DNA of 64,000 nt from Mucilaginibacter conchicola (GTDB taxonomy: Bacteria; Bacteroidota; Bacteroidia; Sphingobacteriales; Sphingobacteriaceae), in contig NZ_QWDC01000004.1 in NCBI RefSeq assembly GCF_003432115.1, forward strand, positions 765 to 64,764, given 5' to 3'. This document shows positions 9,133 through 19,513 of the stretch, in pieces. Numbering within the stretch: the first letter of the stretch is position 1; each line of letters starts with the position of its first letter. The notes under the pieces are model-generated. The model was not told the origin of the DNA. It did not search any database and saw only the letters and a list, made by a program, of their open reading frames with translations. The position numbers and the translations under genes are program-made.

Positions 9133-11622
9133 TTATTCGTGGTGATCAAGCAGATTTTTGATCCTGTTTTGAAGATCACTGATATGATACCTGGTCATCG
9201 GATCCGATCTGCGCTTGGAAACGGCTTTTAACTCAGCCTGAAGATGTAAAAGATCTGCCCTCAGCATCGATCCTCCATCTGTTTCTGCGTCAGCTTCTTC
9301 TTTTGACGACAGGACCAACAATAGATTTTGAAAATAAGACTTTTGGAGATTACGGCGGTAGCTGCTGATGTAAAGCGATCCGGAGCCTTTTAGTTCTTTC
9401 CAGATCATTTCATGAATCAGGTCGATATATTCACTTGCAGTGCAGGTTTTTGATCCGAATTGCTTGGTGTTTGCCAGTAGTTTATTGATCCTCGCAATAT
9501 CCATCAGGCTGTTCAGTACTCTGACCTGTATATCTTCTACAAAGTTTGCACGATCAGGTATGGTTGTCCTGCTCAATACCGATCTGTTCAAAAGCCAAAC
9601 TGGTGTTTCAAATAGTTGCTCGCCGAAAAACTTTAGCGCACTGATCTGTTTACGTCGTGACACCGGCAAAATAGATGGCCCTGTTTCATCTGAAGTTTTG
9701 ATGGTATATTCTACCCCGCCGATATTCTTCAGAACATGGTTCATATAACGGGCATATTGATCTTTCAGTTCTTTGTATAAAGAGAAAAGATTTTTTCCGA
9801 GATCGCCTTCTTCAGCCGTCCACGTTGGGAGGTTCGGCAGGATTCTTTTTAGGTTCTTGATGCCGTATGTACTCGCTTTGACGGCGTCATCCCCCAGGTC
9901 TTCGGTCTGACACCGGGGGTCGTAGTGGCGGGTTTCGCCGTCACCGAACCATAACCTTGGGTTTTGCCCGGTACGGGACACGATCATTTTACTCAGGATA
10001 TTTTTATCTGCTTCGGCATCCACGCCTGCTATGTATTTGTAGCCCCATTCGATAGCCCATTTATCGTACTCACCGATCTTTGGAAATAAATATTCTTCCG
10101 GTATATGATCTTCAGGTTGTGCAACATAATTGAACCTGGCGTAATCCATGATACTTGACGTATGACCATGGGCAGCAAGGTAGCGGATATTGCGCAAGCT
10201 GTCTACCGGGGTACGACTGCTGCTGCCAAAATTATGACGTAGCCCCAGCGTATGGCCAACTTCATGGCTGGAAACAAACCGGATCAGCTGGCCCATCAAC
10301 GCGTCATCGAACTTTGCTTTCCGCGCATTTGGTGCAACAGCAGAAGCTTGTATCATGAACCAGTCATGAAGTATCGTCATCACGTTATGGTACCACCCTA
10401 TATGAGTTTGAATGATCTCACCGCTGCGTGGGTCATGTATCTGCGGGCCATAGGCATTCTCTACAGCAGACGGGAAATAATTGATAAAAGAATAGCGTGC
10501 GTCATCCATATGCATGGTGGTGTCGTTCTCCGGCCACTCTTTGCCTAAAATTGCATTTTTGAAACCAGCCTGTTCAAATCCTTTCTGCCAATCGTTTATA
10601 CCCTGGACAAGGAAAGGCCTCCATTGTTTTGGGGTAGCCGGATCTATATAAATTATGATCGGTTTTTCCGGTTCTACCAACTCACCTTTTTTCCATCGTT
10701 CTTCATCTGCTTTTTTCGGTTCCAGTTTCCACCTGAAGATGTTCTTTCTTACTTCTGCACGCTGCTGTTTGTCTGAAAATTGCAGGTAGTCGTCTGCAAA
10801 ATAACCAACCCTTGGATCAAAAAATCTTCGCCTCATAGGCGTCTCCGGGAGTTGGATGAAAGAGCAGTGCGTTTCAATAGTTACCGGTTGCCCCGTTGCC
10901 CCTAATTGCTTCGAGTCGTAATTTTTCGTAGAACTTATTTCAACGTTTATAGGGTAAGCGTGAATAAATTCAACATTGACGTCTTTCATAGAAGGTATGC
11001 TGAGACGGTTGGCGAGCTCGGTTGTGCCGTCAATGCTATTCAGGAAATTTTTTTCTTTAAGGAATGTCGTCATATCCACCACGTAACTTTTTTTGTCAGT
11101 AGAATAGGCGATGATCGGTAAAGACGCTGCGATCGCATTCAGACTGATGTTGGCCACAGCTTTGGATATACTGCTGGAGCTATCTGCCCTGCTAAATATC
11201 TTTACAAAACGGACTTTTATGGTTGAATCCCTGCCCAACTCAAGTTGAATCGTTTGTTCGTCGAGTTCTTCTCCCGGGTACATGCCCGCATCACCGGGGG
11301 CTTTGCTAAGGCGATTGATGACCATGATATCCTTATGCAGCACAGTGTCGCTGAATTCAAATAGGGTCTGCGCTTTTTCAGCGGAGCGATGAATGGTGAA
11401 CAGGCCTCGCTGCGTTTTGAAATCTTTTGTAATGACCTCCCCATATTTTTTGATCTTGGAACGTACGGTGTTTTTTGCGCTGGTATCTTTTTTTACCAAC
11501 TCTTCTACTTGTTCCCAACTGGTTGCAATAGGTTTGGTTTGTGCGTACAACAGACCTTGCCCCAAAAGGAAACTTATGGCGACAAGAATCAGGTAATGGT
11601 AGTGTTTGATTGTATTTTTCAT
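9133..11622 (-). CDS. secreted zinc-dependent metalloprotease (DUF5117/DUF4953 type)
   Basis: This 829-residue protein has a signal peptide (cut near LLYAQ, residue 28), a long N-terminal region matching the DUF5118/DUF5117 families, and a metzincin-like zinc site HEVGHTLGLRH at residues 453-463 (His453, Glu454, His457, His463), which is complete. Family members are predicted periplasmic or surface peptidases. It is the last gene of an operon with sigma factor, FecR, SusC, SusD and a lipoprotein. That setting suggests degradation of a protein or peptide whose products enter through the SusC channel; this role is inferred. A terminator follows at 9079-9106. Confidence 0.88.
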   Translation of the reverse strand: MKNTIKHYHYLILVAISFLLGQGLLYAQTKPIATSWEQVEELVKKDTSAKNTVRSKIKKYGEVITKDFKTQRGLFTIHRSAEKAQTLFEFSDTVLHKDIMVINRLSKAPGDAGMYPGEELDEQTIQLELGRDSTIKVRFVKIFSRADSSSSISKAVANISLNAIAASLPIIAYSTDKKSYVVDMTTFLKEKNFLNSIDGTTELANRLSIPSMKDVNVEFIHAYPINVEISSTKNYDSKQLGATGQPVTIETHCSFIQLPETPMRRRFFDPRVGYFADDYLQFSDKQQRAEVRKNIFRWKLEPKKADEERWKKGELVEPEKPIIIYIDPATPKQWRPFLVQGINDWQKGFEQAGFKNAILGKEWPENDTTMHMDDARYSFINYFPSAVENAYGPQIHDPRSGEIIQTHIGWYHNVMTILHDWFMIQASAVAPNARKAKFDDALMGQLIRFVSSHEVGHTLGLRHNFGSSSRTPVDSLRNIRYLAAHGHTSSIMDYARFNYVAQPEDHIPEEYLFPKIGEYDKWAIEWGYKYIAGVDAEADKNILSKMIVSRTGQNPRLWFGDGETRHYDPRCQTEDLGDDAVKASTYGIKNLKRILPNLPTWTAEEGDLGKNLFSLYKELKDQYARYMNHVLKNIGGVEYTIKTSDETGPSILPVSRRKQISALKFFGEQLFETPVWLLNRSVLSRTTIPDRANFVEDIQVRVLNSLMDIARINKLLANTKQFGSKTCTASEYIDLIHEMIWKELKGSGSLYISSYRRNLQKSYFQNLLLVLSSKEEADAETDGGSMLRADLLHLQAELKAVSKRRSDPMTRYHISDLQNRIKNLLDHHE

Positions 11623-11658
11623 AGTATGGGCCTGCCATAAATGGCTTTGGCTTATGGG

Positions 11659-12219
11659 TTAGTTAATTGTGACAGGGTTTAAACGCAGGGTTGGCATTTG
11701 TGCCGCAAGCGCTTTTATCTCGTTCATTCTGTAGGCGGTGCTTTTGTCATAAAAAATCACGACCGGAATACTGAAACCATCTTGCTGTTCCAGAAGGAAA
11801 TCGGTACGCTGTTTTTCCTTAGAGGGGCTTAGCGTGAGATCAATGGCAACACCGTTACGTTGACGCCGTGCAAAATTTGCTAAGAGGGGAAGCGCAAACG
11901 GTTTTAAGTTTTGCAGCAGGCTTACGGTTGCGGAATCGGTCGAGGAATCCGGCAGATCAAACTGAACAAATGGCCTGCTGACCGAGCCGTAGTTCAGGTC
12001 AACATTTGATGTAGTGAACCCGTAGTGGTTCTTATCGGCTTTGCTATCACTGTGACCAAATGTATAGCCACCTTCAAAAGCATCATTATAATTATTCAGC
12101 TCGGGCATTTTTTTTCTGGTGGGTAATGAGGGAGTGCCGCCTTCACAACCGGCTATAAAAGGCAGCAATAATGCCAGGGCTATGGTAAAAAGTGAATTAT
12201 TTCGACTTCGTGTTTTCAT
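11659..12219 (-). CDS. lipoprotein of the Sus-like locus, unknown function
   Basis: This 186-residue protein has a signal peptide with lipobox IAGC (Cys near residue 25). The mature region has no recognised domain. It has a Gly/Asp-rich stretch after the lipidation site, then a predicted alpha/beta region with 'DGFSIPVVIFYDKS'. It lies between susD (46 bases upstream) and the metalloprotease (36 bases downstream), so it is very likely co-transcribed and may be an accessory surface lipoprotein that binds the substrate. Confidence 0.75.
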   Translation of the reverse strand: MKTRSRNNSLFTIALALLLPFIAGCEGGTPSLPTRKKMPELNNYNDAFEGGYTFGHSDSKADKNHYGFTTSNVDLNYGSVSRPFVQFDLPDSSTDSATVSLLQNLKPFALPLLANFARRQRNGVAIDLTLSPSKEKQRTDFLLEQQDGFSIPVVIFYDKSTAYRMNEIKALAAQMPTLRLNPVTIN

Positions 12220-12264
12220 CTGTTCTTATTTGATAATGACTTACTTAATTGGGGAAGAATTTTG

Positions 12265-13845
12265 TTAGAAAGAATAACCGGGATTCTGAACAATATTTGG
12301 ATTTGTAGAGATTTCCCTTGCCGGGATCGGGTACAAAAGCTTTGATGCATTCCATGGCTGCTTTCCTTTTAGCGCGCCGAGAACATCATTTGCTTTCCCT
12401 GTCCTTTTCAGGTCAAAAAACCGGTGGCCCCACTCGGCAAAAAGTTCGGTCTGCCGCTCGTGTGCGACAGCTGCCAGTACATTGGTTTGGCTCAGCCCGG
12501 CGGAAAGTGACGGTAACGGGTCAGGTACAGCGTTCGTAGCCTGGGCACGTGCCCTGGAGCGAATAATATTGAGGTCTGCGAGCGCGCCGTTAAGGTCGCC
12601 AAGCTGAGCCTTCGCTTCTGCCCTGATCAGGTATTGTTCTGCCAGACGGAGCACCATATAATATTGCGGCGGTTCATCGGTTGGGCTGAAAATACTCAGC
12701 CTATACTTTCGCGGATAATAAAAGCTGGCACCGGTGTAGGGCGCTATAGTCGGCGAGGGAAGATAAGTGGCCCATGCCTTGAGCCGGGCGTCGCCGTTTT
12801 CGAATGCAGAAAGCAGTTCGGGCGTAAAATAATAATTAGGAAGGCAAAGTGTCGAGATGCTTTCATACAGGTTGACATCACTCAGATATAGCGCTTCATC
12901 AGCCGGATTATCTCCGACAATTTCCTTCCAGCTGAAAACAGGCAAAAAGTTCTTGCCGTCCCAGGTAGCATTGTATATAGGAGGGGTTTCCTTGTTCTGT
13001 TGCCACTGGAGGATGGCCTCCCTGTTATTTGCATCAAATACTTTTGAAAGATCCGCCGATAAAGTGAACAATTGGGTATTCCCAATCACAGATGAGGATT
13101 CTTTAAGCGCGTTCCCGAAATCTTTCCGGTACAAGTACACTCTCGCGAGTAATGCCGTAGCAGCCCACTTATTTGCACGGACACGATCTGATTTGCTGGA
13201 TACAAAAGTGTAGTTGTCCGGTAGGCTCTGCGCTGCCTCTGAAAGGTCGCGAACCATTTGCTCATAAACCTGTTCCTGCGGGCTTCGAGCCAGAAGCTTA
13301 GTTTGGTTGAAATCGGTCGTGAGCACTAACGGAACATCACCAAAAAAATTCACGAGGTAGAAATAACTGAATGCACGAAGAAATTTCGCTTCACCGGTGA
13401 GTTGCTTCCTCGTCGCGGCATCCAGCGCAGGGGTGGCCGGCCCGGATAGCTGTTCGACAGCGGCGTTGCAATTGTAAATAAGCTGGTAAGCGATCTTCCA
13501 GATCTGCTCTTCAGGTATGCTGTTATCCGACTGGATATTACCAGACGAAAACTGGTAATCGATCGGGCTGCCTGTTCCTGTGTATCCCAGCAATTCATCT
13601 GCAGATAATGCGGCATAGAGAGAGGTCGTACCGTTAGCAAAATTTGGCGTACCGTCACCTGACATTAATTTTGAGTATAGCCCAACAACAGCCTGGGTCG
13701 CCAATGCATTGGAGCTGTAGGCGACCTCCTGGGTCACAGTGTTTTCCGGGCGATCGATCTCCACGAGTTTTTTACAGCTGCTGATCGATGAATAAAGGCC
13801 GACAGTAACGACACAGATGATTTTTCTATAGTTTTTTGTAAGCAT
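12265..13845 (-). CDS. SusD/RagB family nutrient-binding lipoprotein
   Basis: This 526-residue lipoprotein (lipobox near 'SSISSCKK', Cys about residue 24) has the SusD N-terminal region ('LVEIDRPENTVTQEVAYSS'), TPR-like helices and the C-terminal RagB/SusD signature 'YLIRAEAKAQLGDLNGALADLNIIRSRA' cut here as separate segments: 'YLIRAEAKAQLGDL' and 'DLNIIRSRA'. It caps the SusC transporter 10 bases upstream and binds substrate at the outer surface. Its ligand cannot be read from sequence; the operon's protease suggests peptides. Confidence 0.94.
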   Translation of the reverse strand: MLTKNYRKIICVVTVGLYSSISSCKKLVEIDRPENTVTQEVAYSSNALATQAVVGLYSKLMSGDGTPNFANGTTSLYAALSADELLGYTGTGSPIDYQFSSGNIQSDNSIPEEQIWKIAYQLIYNCNAAVEQLSGPATPALDAATRKQLTGEAKFLRAFSYFYLVNFFGDVPLVLTTDFNQTKLLARSPQEQVYEQMVRDLSEAAQSLPDNYTFVSSKSDRVRANKWAATALLARVYLYRKDFGNALKESSSVIGNTQLFTLSADLSKVFDANNREAILQWQQNKETPPIYNATWDGKNFLPVFSWKEIVGDNPADEALYLSDVNLYESISTLCLPNYYFTPELLSAFENGDARLKAWATYLPSPTIAPYTGASFYYPRKYRLSIFSPTDEPPQYYMVLRLAEQYLIRAEAKAQLGDLNGALADLNIIRSRARAQATNAVPDPLPSLSAGLSQTNVLAAVAHERQTELFAEWGHRFFDLKRTGKANDVLGALKGKQPWNASKLLYPIPAREISTNPNIVQNPGYSF

Positions 13846-13855
13846 GATCTAATGG

Positions 13856-16800
13856 TTAAAAATTGCCGGTGAGTCCAAAAGTAATTGTGCGAACGGGCGG
13901 CAGGCCGCCAAAGCCCTGAATTTCCGGGTCAAGCCCCTTATAGGGCGTGATCACGAACAAGTTTTGTGCATTTGCATTTATGGACAAGTTTTTCATACTG
14001 ATCTTTTTCACCCAGGAAGTGGGTAATGAATAGCCCAATGCGATTGTTTGTAGTCGCAGGTAACTTGCATCTTCATATTTTCCGTCAGAATTGGTGAACT
14101 GAAGATCGGAGGTCTGCTGGGCCGTTGTGAACCGCGCAAAAGTCGCATCGGTCTGTCCGGGATTTCGCCAGGTGTGGTTGAACTGATAAAGTGGTATGTT
14201 ATTTTTGCCGCCACCGGAAGTTGCGACGCTTGCTCCAAGTTGTTTTCTGAAAGTAAAGAAAGCAGAGAAACTAACACCCCTGTAACTGAATTGCTGTGAA
14301 AACGAACCGGTGTATTTAGGCTTTAGCGATACGACAGAAACCATATCGTCCCCACCGGTGCCGGGAGCCGCATTACTCGAAGTTGTTATTTTCCCGTCTT
14401 GATTTGCATCCAGATAAGTGAACTGCCCGGTAGCCGGGTCTACGCCGGTATATCTTAACACGTAAATATCATCAAGCGACCCGCCGACTTTGAACAAACT
14501 GCGGTAGGGAGATAGCTCGATGAGCGGGTAAGCTAAAAGTTTATTTGAGTTGAGGGACAGGTTGAAACTTGTCGCCCAGGTGAAGTGTTCGCCCTGTAAT
14601 ATCCGTGCACTGCCGGAAAATTCCCATCCCGAGTTTTGAACGTTGGCAGGGCTATTGGCGACCACCGTAGGAAAGCCCGTATAGGATGGAAGCGGAAAGT
14701 TGATCAATTGGTTGTCACACCTGTTCCGGTAATACACAGCTTGCAAGTCAATGCGGTCTTCAAACAGACCGATATCAACAGCACCTTCCAGCTTTTTCGT
14801 GCTTTGCCAGTGGAATGCTGAATTGGCCATGATCTGTGCGATCAGCGGGCTGATGGTATTCAGGTAATTGGCATAGACCGGGTTCAGGTTACCCCATTGC
14901 GAAACGTAGGAGTAAGGCGTAACATTATCACTGCCGGTAATTCCGTAACTGCCACGAAATTTTAAGAGGCTGATCATTTTGGGAAGATGAGCTTTGAATA
15001 GCTTTTCCTCTGATACTATCCACGCTGCGCCAACAGAGCCAAAATTGCCGAACTTATTACCGTCCGCAAAATTGCTGCTTCCATCTCTGCGTCCGTTTAG
15101 ATTGAGGATATACTTATTCTCCCAATTGTAGTTGATCCGGGCGAAAACACCAGCATATTTGTATTCCCCGAAGTTATCTGTTGCGATCACTTTTGGCGCG
15201 TTGGCCAGACTGCGCAGCAAGGCGTCCGATGTGTAGCCGTTACCGATCGAAAGCAACGATCTCGAACTGCTGGCCTGGCTTGTGGCACCTAATAACACAT
15301 TCAGTGTCCCTTTACTTACCAACCGGTTATATTCAAGTTGTGGCTCTATATTCCAGTTGCTGGTTTGATTGGCGCCATAATTTGCTGTTCCTGTGCGCGC
15401 GGCACTTAGGTTCGGGTTCAACGATGTGATCGGAAGGAATTTTGTCTGGTTGTTGTAACTGAATCCATAACCCGCGTTGACCCTTGCCGTCAGCGCTTTA
15501 AAAATGCTGTAATTGATTGTCAGGGAATTGGTAATAAAGTTTGTTTTTGAGTTATATGGCTGCAGGATCTCTGCACCGCTGAATAAATAACCTGCCTTTT
15601 CATATTCGAGCCAGTTGAGATTCCCGTTTCCATCAAACACCGGGGGAGCGTTAGGGGCGAGCGCAGTAACACCGACAAGGTTGATCTGTGTATTTTCCGA
15701 AAACGAGTAATTTGAAGAAAAGGAAAGATTGAATTTATTGTCACTGCTGCGCGTATTAATATTTGATGAAAGAGATATGCGCTGATCGCTACCGCTATAA
15801 TTTGTAATCGAGGTTGATTTGTTAAAGCCGCCGCTGATCCGGTAACTTGTGGATTCTTTACCCCCTGAGGCGGCTACTTGCGCTGATGTCCATTTTCCCG
15901 TTCCGCCATATGCGTACTGTTGCCAGTCGGTTTGCGCATTGTAATTTCCCAACAGGATATCTGCGGCATTATTTGCTGTCGGAGTTATTTTATCGTTTCG
16001 GAATGCCTCCTGCCTCATTTCTATGTATTGTGGAGTATTGAGCACGTCCCATTTCCTTGTAGGCTTCTGTATGCCCTGGCTTACTATCACACTCAATTGG
16101 TCACCCCCTATTTTTCCTTTTTTTGTGGTGATCAGTATGACCCCATTCGCACCTCGGCTGCCGTAAATTGCCGTTGCATCTGCGTCTTTCAATACTTCAA
16201 TTGATTCAATATCAGCAGGGTTCAGACTATAAAGCGGGCTTTGTCCTCCTGCAGGGGATAACCCCGTCTGATCTAGACCTTTAGAAAGTGTGGCATTTAG
16301 GTTTGAATTATATTCATTAGAAGTTGTATTAAGGGAATAACCCCCTGAATTTGAATTGTGCATATCCGGTACGGTTTGCGGTACGCCATCGATAACGTAT
16401 AGAGGATCTGACGTCAACGCCCTGTTTATCGAACTGCGGCCCCGTATCTCAACCTGGACAGGTCCTGATTGATAACCCGTGGCCGGAGTAATAAGCAATC
16501 CTGGGATTCTGCCTTCAAGTGCCTGGAGCGGGTTAAGGACCGGTTGTTTTTCAATCTCTTTAGCAGTAACACGGCCGATATTGCCCGTGGTAAGTCGCTG
16601 AGTAGTATGGCCGTATGCCTGAACAACCACCTCATCCAGGCTATTATTGGTCGGTTCCATGTTAATACTTAGGAATTTTACACCGGTGAGCGATCGTTCA
16701 ATGGTATTATATCCGATATAGCGGATCAAAACAGTGTCGTCAGCAGTAGCATCTGATAATGTGAAAATACCATGAATGTCTGAGGTAGTACCACGTTTCG

Positions 16801-17275
16801 ATCTTTTCACGATGATGCTGGCACCGCTTAATGGCTCGTTGGCCTTATTGGTCACCAAACCGCTAATGGTCATTTGATTTGCAGCGGATGGATGTTGTCG
16901 GTCTGCTGCAGGCTGTCCGCGTAACCTGATCGTAACGGTGCGGTCCTCGATCTGATAAGTTACCGGCTGGTTCCTGAAGATTTGCTGAAGAACAGTGCCA
17001 AGTTCCTGGTCGACCGCCTGAACAGTAACAGGCTTTGCCTGTTGAAGCACCTCTTCTGTATAAAGAAAATCGAATTTGCTTTGTTTACGAAGCTTGGTTA
17101 AGACTTTTTTTAGCGGGGTATTCTTTTCGTTAAGCGTGACCTTCTGGGCAGAACTGTTGATCGCTGTTAACATCAACCCCGCCAGGATGGAAAGCTGGAT
17201 GATCATTCGGCGCAAATGCTGTGTGAAACGATGCCGCCCGGGTATGAAACAGCCATTTGTATAAATTTTATACAT
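13856..17275 (-). CDS. SusC/RagA TonB-dependent outer-membrane transporter with STN signalling domain
   Basis: This 1139-residue protein has a signal region (residues 22-44), a secretin/TonB short N-terminal (STN) domain (about 45-115), a carboxypeptidase-D-like repeat (about 130-215, 'ISGLVTNKANEPLSGASI'), a TonB-dependent plug (about 225-380 with 'PLYVIDGVP' and 'ATAIYGSRGANGVILITTKKG') and a C-terminal barrel. The STN domain is what normally contacts a FecR anti-sigma factor, and fecR and sigma genes lie directly upstream, so it should be both importer and ligand sensor. It is followed 10 bases later by susD. Confidence 0.95.
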   Translation of the reverse strand: MYKIYTNGCFIPGRHRFTQHLRRMIIQLSILAGLMLTAINSSAQKVTLNEKNTPLKKVLTKLRKQSKFDFLYTEEVLQQAKPVTVQAVDQELGTVLQQIFRNQPVTYQIEDRTVTIRLRGQPAADRQHPSAANQMTISGLVTNKANEPLSGASIIVKRSKRGTTSDIHGIFTLSDATADDTVLIRYIGYNTIERSLTGVKFLSINMEPTNNSLDEVVVQAYGHTTQRLTTGNIGRVTAKEIEKQPVLNPLQALEGRIPGLLITPATGYQSGPVQVEIRGRSSINRALTSDPLYVIDGVPQTVPDMHNSNSGGYSLNTTSNEYNSNLNATLSKGLDQTGLSPAGGQSPLYSLNPADIESIEVLKDADATAIYGSRGANGVILITTKKGKIGGDQLSVIVSQGIQKPTRKWDVLNTPQYIEMRQEAFRNDKITPTANNAADILLGNYNAQTDWQQYAYGGTGKWTSAQVAASGGKESTSYRISGGFNKSTSITNYSGSDQRISLSSNINTRSSDNKFNLSFSSNYSFSENTQINLVGVTALAPNAPPVFDGNGNLNWLEYEKAGYLFSGAEILQPYNSKTNFITNSLTINYSIFKALTARVNAGYGFSYNNQTKFLPITSLNPNLSAARTGTANYGANQTSNWNIEPQLEYNRLVSKGTLNVLLGATSQASSSRSLLSIGNGYTSDALLRSLANAPKVIATDNFGEYKYAGVFARINYNWENKYILNLNGRRDGSSNFADGNKFGNFGSVGAAWIVSEEKLFKAHLPKMISLLKFRGSYGITGSDNVTPYSYVSQWGNLNPVYANYLNTISPLIAQIMANSAFHWQSTKKLEGAVDIGLFEDRIDLQAVYYRNRCDNQLINFPLPSYTGFPTVVANSPANVQNSGWEFSGSARILQGEHFTWATSFNLSLNSNKLLAYPLIELSPYRSLFKVGGSLDDIYVLRYTGVDPATGQFTYLDANQDGKITTSSNAAPGTGGDDMVSVVSLKPKYTGSFSQQFSYRGVSFSAFFTFRKQLGASVATSGGGKNNIPLYQFNHTWRNPGQTDATFARFTTAQQTSDLQFTNSDGKYEDASYLRLQTIALGYSLPTSWVKKISMKNLSINANAQNLFVITPYKGLDPEIQGFGGLPPVRTITFGLTGNF

Positions 17276-17332
17276 TTGTTTGGGTAGTTATTTAATCAGT
17301 TTAGCAAAATTTGTTAGAGAAGCACCCGGTAT

Positions 17333-17360
17333 GGCAGGCTGTGTTAGCGCACAACCTGCC
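17333..17360 (-). promoter_or_regulatory. hairpin between fecR and susC
   Basis: A mostly paired 28-base inverted repeat (GGCAGG...TGTG / CACA...CCTGCC, one mismatch on each arm) lies in the 114-base gap between fecR and susC. It has no T tract, so it is more likely an mRNA-stability, processing or partial-attenuation element that separates low sigma/anti-sigma expression from high susCD expression. That role is inferred. Confidence 0.45.
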
Positions 17361-17389
17361 TTGTTTCCAGGCACAGTTAAAGGTTTAGT

Positions 17390-18529
17390 TTATTCTTTCA
17401 CGATCACCCTCCTTCCTTCGATCGTAAAGTGGACGCGGCCGGTTAGTTCGAGCTTATGAAGCACCTGTTTAAAAGATTCGAAACGGCTGATGGTGCCGCC
17501 AAAACGGTCTGTCGGTAGCGCACCTTCATAAATAACTTCGATATCATACCAACGGGCAATTTTTCGCATAACCGCCTCTATGGTTTCGCCGCCGAACATA
17601 AAATATCCCTCTTTCCATGCCGCCGCCTGCTCGGTATCGGCTTCAGTAATGCTTACTGAACCAGCAACCACAGAGGCTTGTTGCCCAGGTTTTAGCTGAT
17701 AGAAATTATTAGGATTTAGCGTTCCGGAAACGCTTATGCCGCCCTCTAATAATGTGGCGGTAATCGCAGGCTCGTCATTATATGAGTTCACAAGAAAAGT
17801 TGTTCCGATATCTTCTATGACCGAGCCTGCGACCTTCACGCGGAAAGGCCGTTTGGCGTTATGCCTAACCTCAAAATAAGCTTCGCCGCTGAGTTCCACC
17901 TCTCTAATCGGTTCATTCATGGAAACAGAATAGGTCAGCGTTGAAGCCGCGTTAAGCAAAACCCGGGAGCCATCCGCCAAGTTGACCCAATACTGCCCGC
18001 CCCTTGGGGTTGAGATCTTATTCTTTTCGCCTTGTACAACGCTTGGAGTATTGGACTTATAGGCCAGATGTCCTTCCGCCGTTTTAATAACCAACGCACC
18101 TGAAGTTGTGGCCAGCCTTCCTTCGGTAGCGCTATCTAACACTATCGTTTTGCCGTTGCCGAGCGTCAGAATAGCTTTATTTCCTCCCGGAATGATTTTG
18201 ACTGCTGCATTTATGTTATCTGACGGATTGGTTCTTTTCCCGATCAGCCAGATCCCTATTACAACGAAGATCAGCAGAGATGCAGCGATACCCGCAAGGC
18301 GCCTGGCCTTCCTTAACCGGAATGCTGTACTCTCGGCTGCCTGCCTGCTTTTGATATTTTGAAAAATACGCGCTTTAAGTACCTCAACAGTCTCGTCACT
18401 TTCTTCTTCAAGGTAGGTGTCGTTATGCGATGCATACCATTGCTCAAAGGCTCGCCTCTCTGCTTCTGTAAAATTGCCGGCGGCCAGTTTACGTGCAAGC
18501 TCCTGTATTCTTTTATCTGGAAAGTTCAT
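17390..18529 (-). CDS. FecR-family anti-sigma factor
   Basis: This 379-residue protein has a cytoplasmic N-terminal sigma-binding region (about 1-75, 'FEQWYASHNDTYLEEE'), one membrane helix (about 80-100, 'IAASLLIFVVIGIWLIG'), a periplasmic FecR domain (about 170-265, starting at 'ISTPRGGQYWVNLADGSRVLLNA' in pieces) and a C-terminal DUF4974 domain ('RFGGTISRFESFKQVLHKLELTG'-type region near 345). It should hold the upstream ECF sigma factor inactive until the STN domain of SusC signals. It lies 158 bases after the sigma gene and 114 before susC. Confidence 0.93.
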   Translation of the reverse strand: MNFPDKRIQELARKLAAGNFTEAERRAFEQWYASHNDTYLEEESDETVEVLKARIFQNIKSRQAAESTAFRLRKARRLAGIAASLLIFVVIGIWLIGKRTNPSDNINAAVKIIPGGNKAILTLGNGKTIVLDSATEGRLATTSGALVIKTAEGHLAYKSNTPSVVQGEKNKISTPRGGQYWVNLADGSRVLLNAASTLTYSVSMNEPIREVELSGEAYFEVRHNAKRPFRVKVAGSVIEDIGTTFLVNSYNDEPAITATLLEGGISVSGTLNPNNFYQLKPGQQASVVAGSVSITEADTEQAAAWKEGYFMFGGETIEAVMRKIARWYDIEVIYEGALPTDRFGGTISRFESFKQVLHKLELTGRVHFTIEGRRVIVKE

Positions 18530-18687
18530 GGATTATATGTAGCCATTTATTACATAGTCAAATGGCCGGCAAAAAACCCCTACGTTATATAGTTTTTTTT
18601 GGTTAGTTCCTATGCTGCCAACCGGCTAAACCGGAGGACCTCAAATAAGGATGACATTCGCCTCTGGCAGAAAGTTCTCTATCAACG

Positions 18688-19260
18688 TCAGAGCAGAAGC
18701 AGGGGCAAAAGACCCCCAAATTGTTTTCTTAAACTTTTTCTTGCTTTAAGTAATTGATTTTCAACTGTTTTTATAGATATGCTCATTTCCTCCGCGATTT
18801 GACTCTGCGACATCCCGCGTTCCTGCTGCAGTCTGAATACAAGCTGACATCGTTCAGGAAGTTGATTGATCACCAGGTTATACCGTTCCTGCAATTCACT
18901 ATAATCAAGTGCCTGAATCGTGGACTCGTCAATATCAGAAAGTCTGCGGCCAAGTTCACGTTCCAATACCGTTGCTCTCGATCGCTTCGCCAGTCGGTTA
19001 ATTATCTCGTATTTAACGGCAACCGCGAAATAATTGTCAAACCCTTTAGTGAGTTCGAAAACGGCCCTGCGTTTCCACAGCTTATAAAAAAGGTCCTGTA
19101 CCAATTCTTCAGCATCGGCCTTGTTGCCCATCCTATTGCGTGCTGCGAGGTAAATTTTTGACCAGTAACGATCGTAAAGGGAGCTAAAAGCCAGTTCATC
19201 GCCGGATCTGAGCAGCGCTGCAAGAGCAAAGTCGTCTGTAAGATTTTCATCCGGTCGCAT
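18688..19260 (-). CDS. ECF RNA polymerase sigma-70 factor (Bacteroidota family 1)
   Basis: This 190-residue protein has sigma region 2 (about 20-90, 'LYDRYWSKIYLAARNRMG', 'DAEELVQDLFYKLWKRR') and region 4 (about 125-180, 'LPERCQLVFRLQQERGMSQ', 'SISIKTVENQL'). It is the first gene of the Sus-like operon and should activate that operon when released by the downstream FecR protein. Confidence 0.93.
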   Translation of the reverse strand: MRPDENLTDDFALAALLRSGDELAFSSLYDRYWSKIYLAARNRMGNKADAEELVQDLFYKLWKRRAVFELTKGFDNYFAVAVKYEIINRLAKRSRATVLERELGRRLSDIDESTIQALDYSELQERYNLVINQLPERCQLVFRLQQERGMSQSQIAEEMSISIKTVENQLLKARKSLRKQFGGLLPLLLL

Positions 19261-19513
19261 TCAGTGCAGTGGTGATTTGATAATCTAAAATTAATCATTT
19301 TCTAATATCAAAGGTCTGATGGATGCTTCGTAATTGGTTACATAGGTTATATCAGGCATTTAAATGATAGCTGATGGGATGCTTTGCCGAAATGGCTTAT
19401 TCAGTTTAACAATACAAAAAAAGCGTTTAATATAATGCACACAACAACTTAAAATGCCTGAGCAGCCTTTACAAGTTGATAGTTTAAAGCCAGGAATAAT
19501 ATGCTTATCGACA

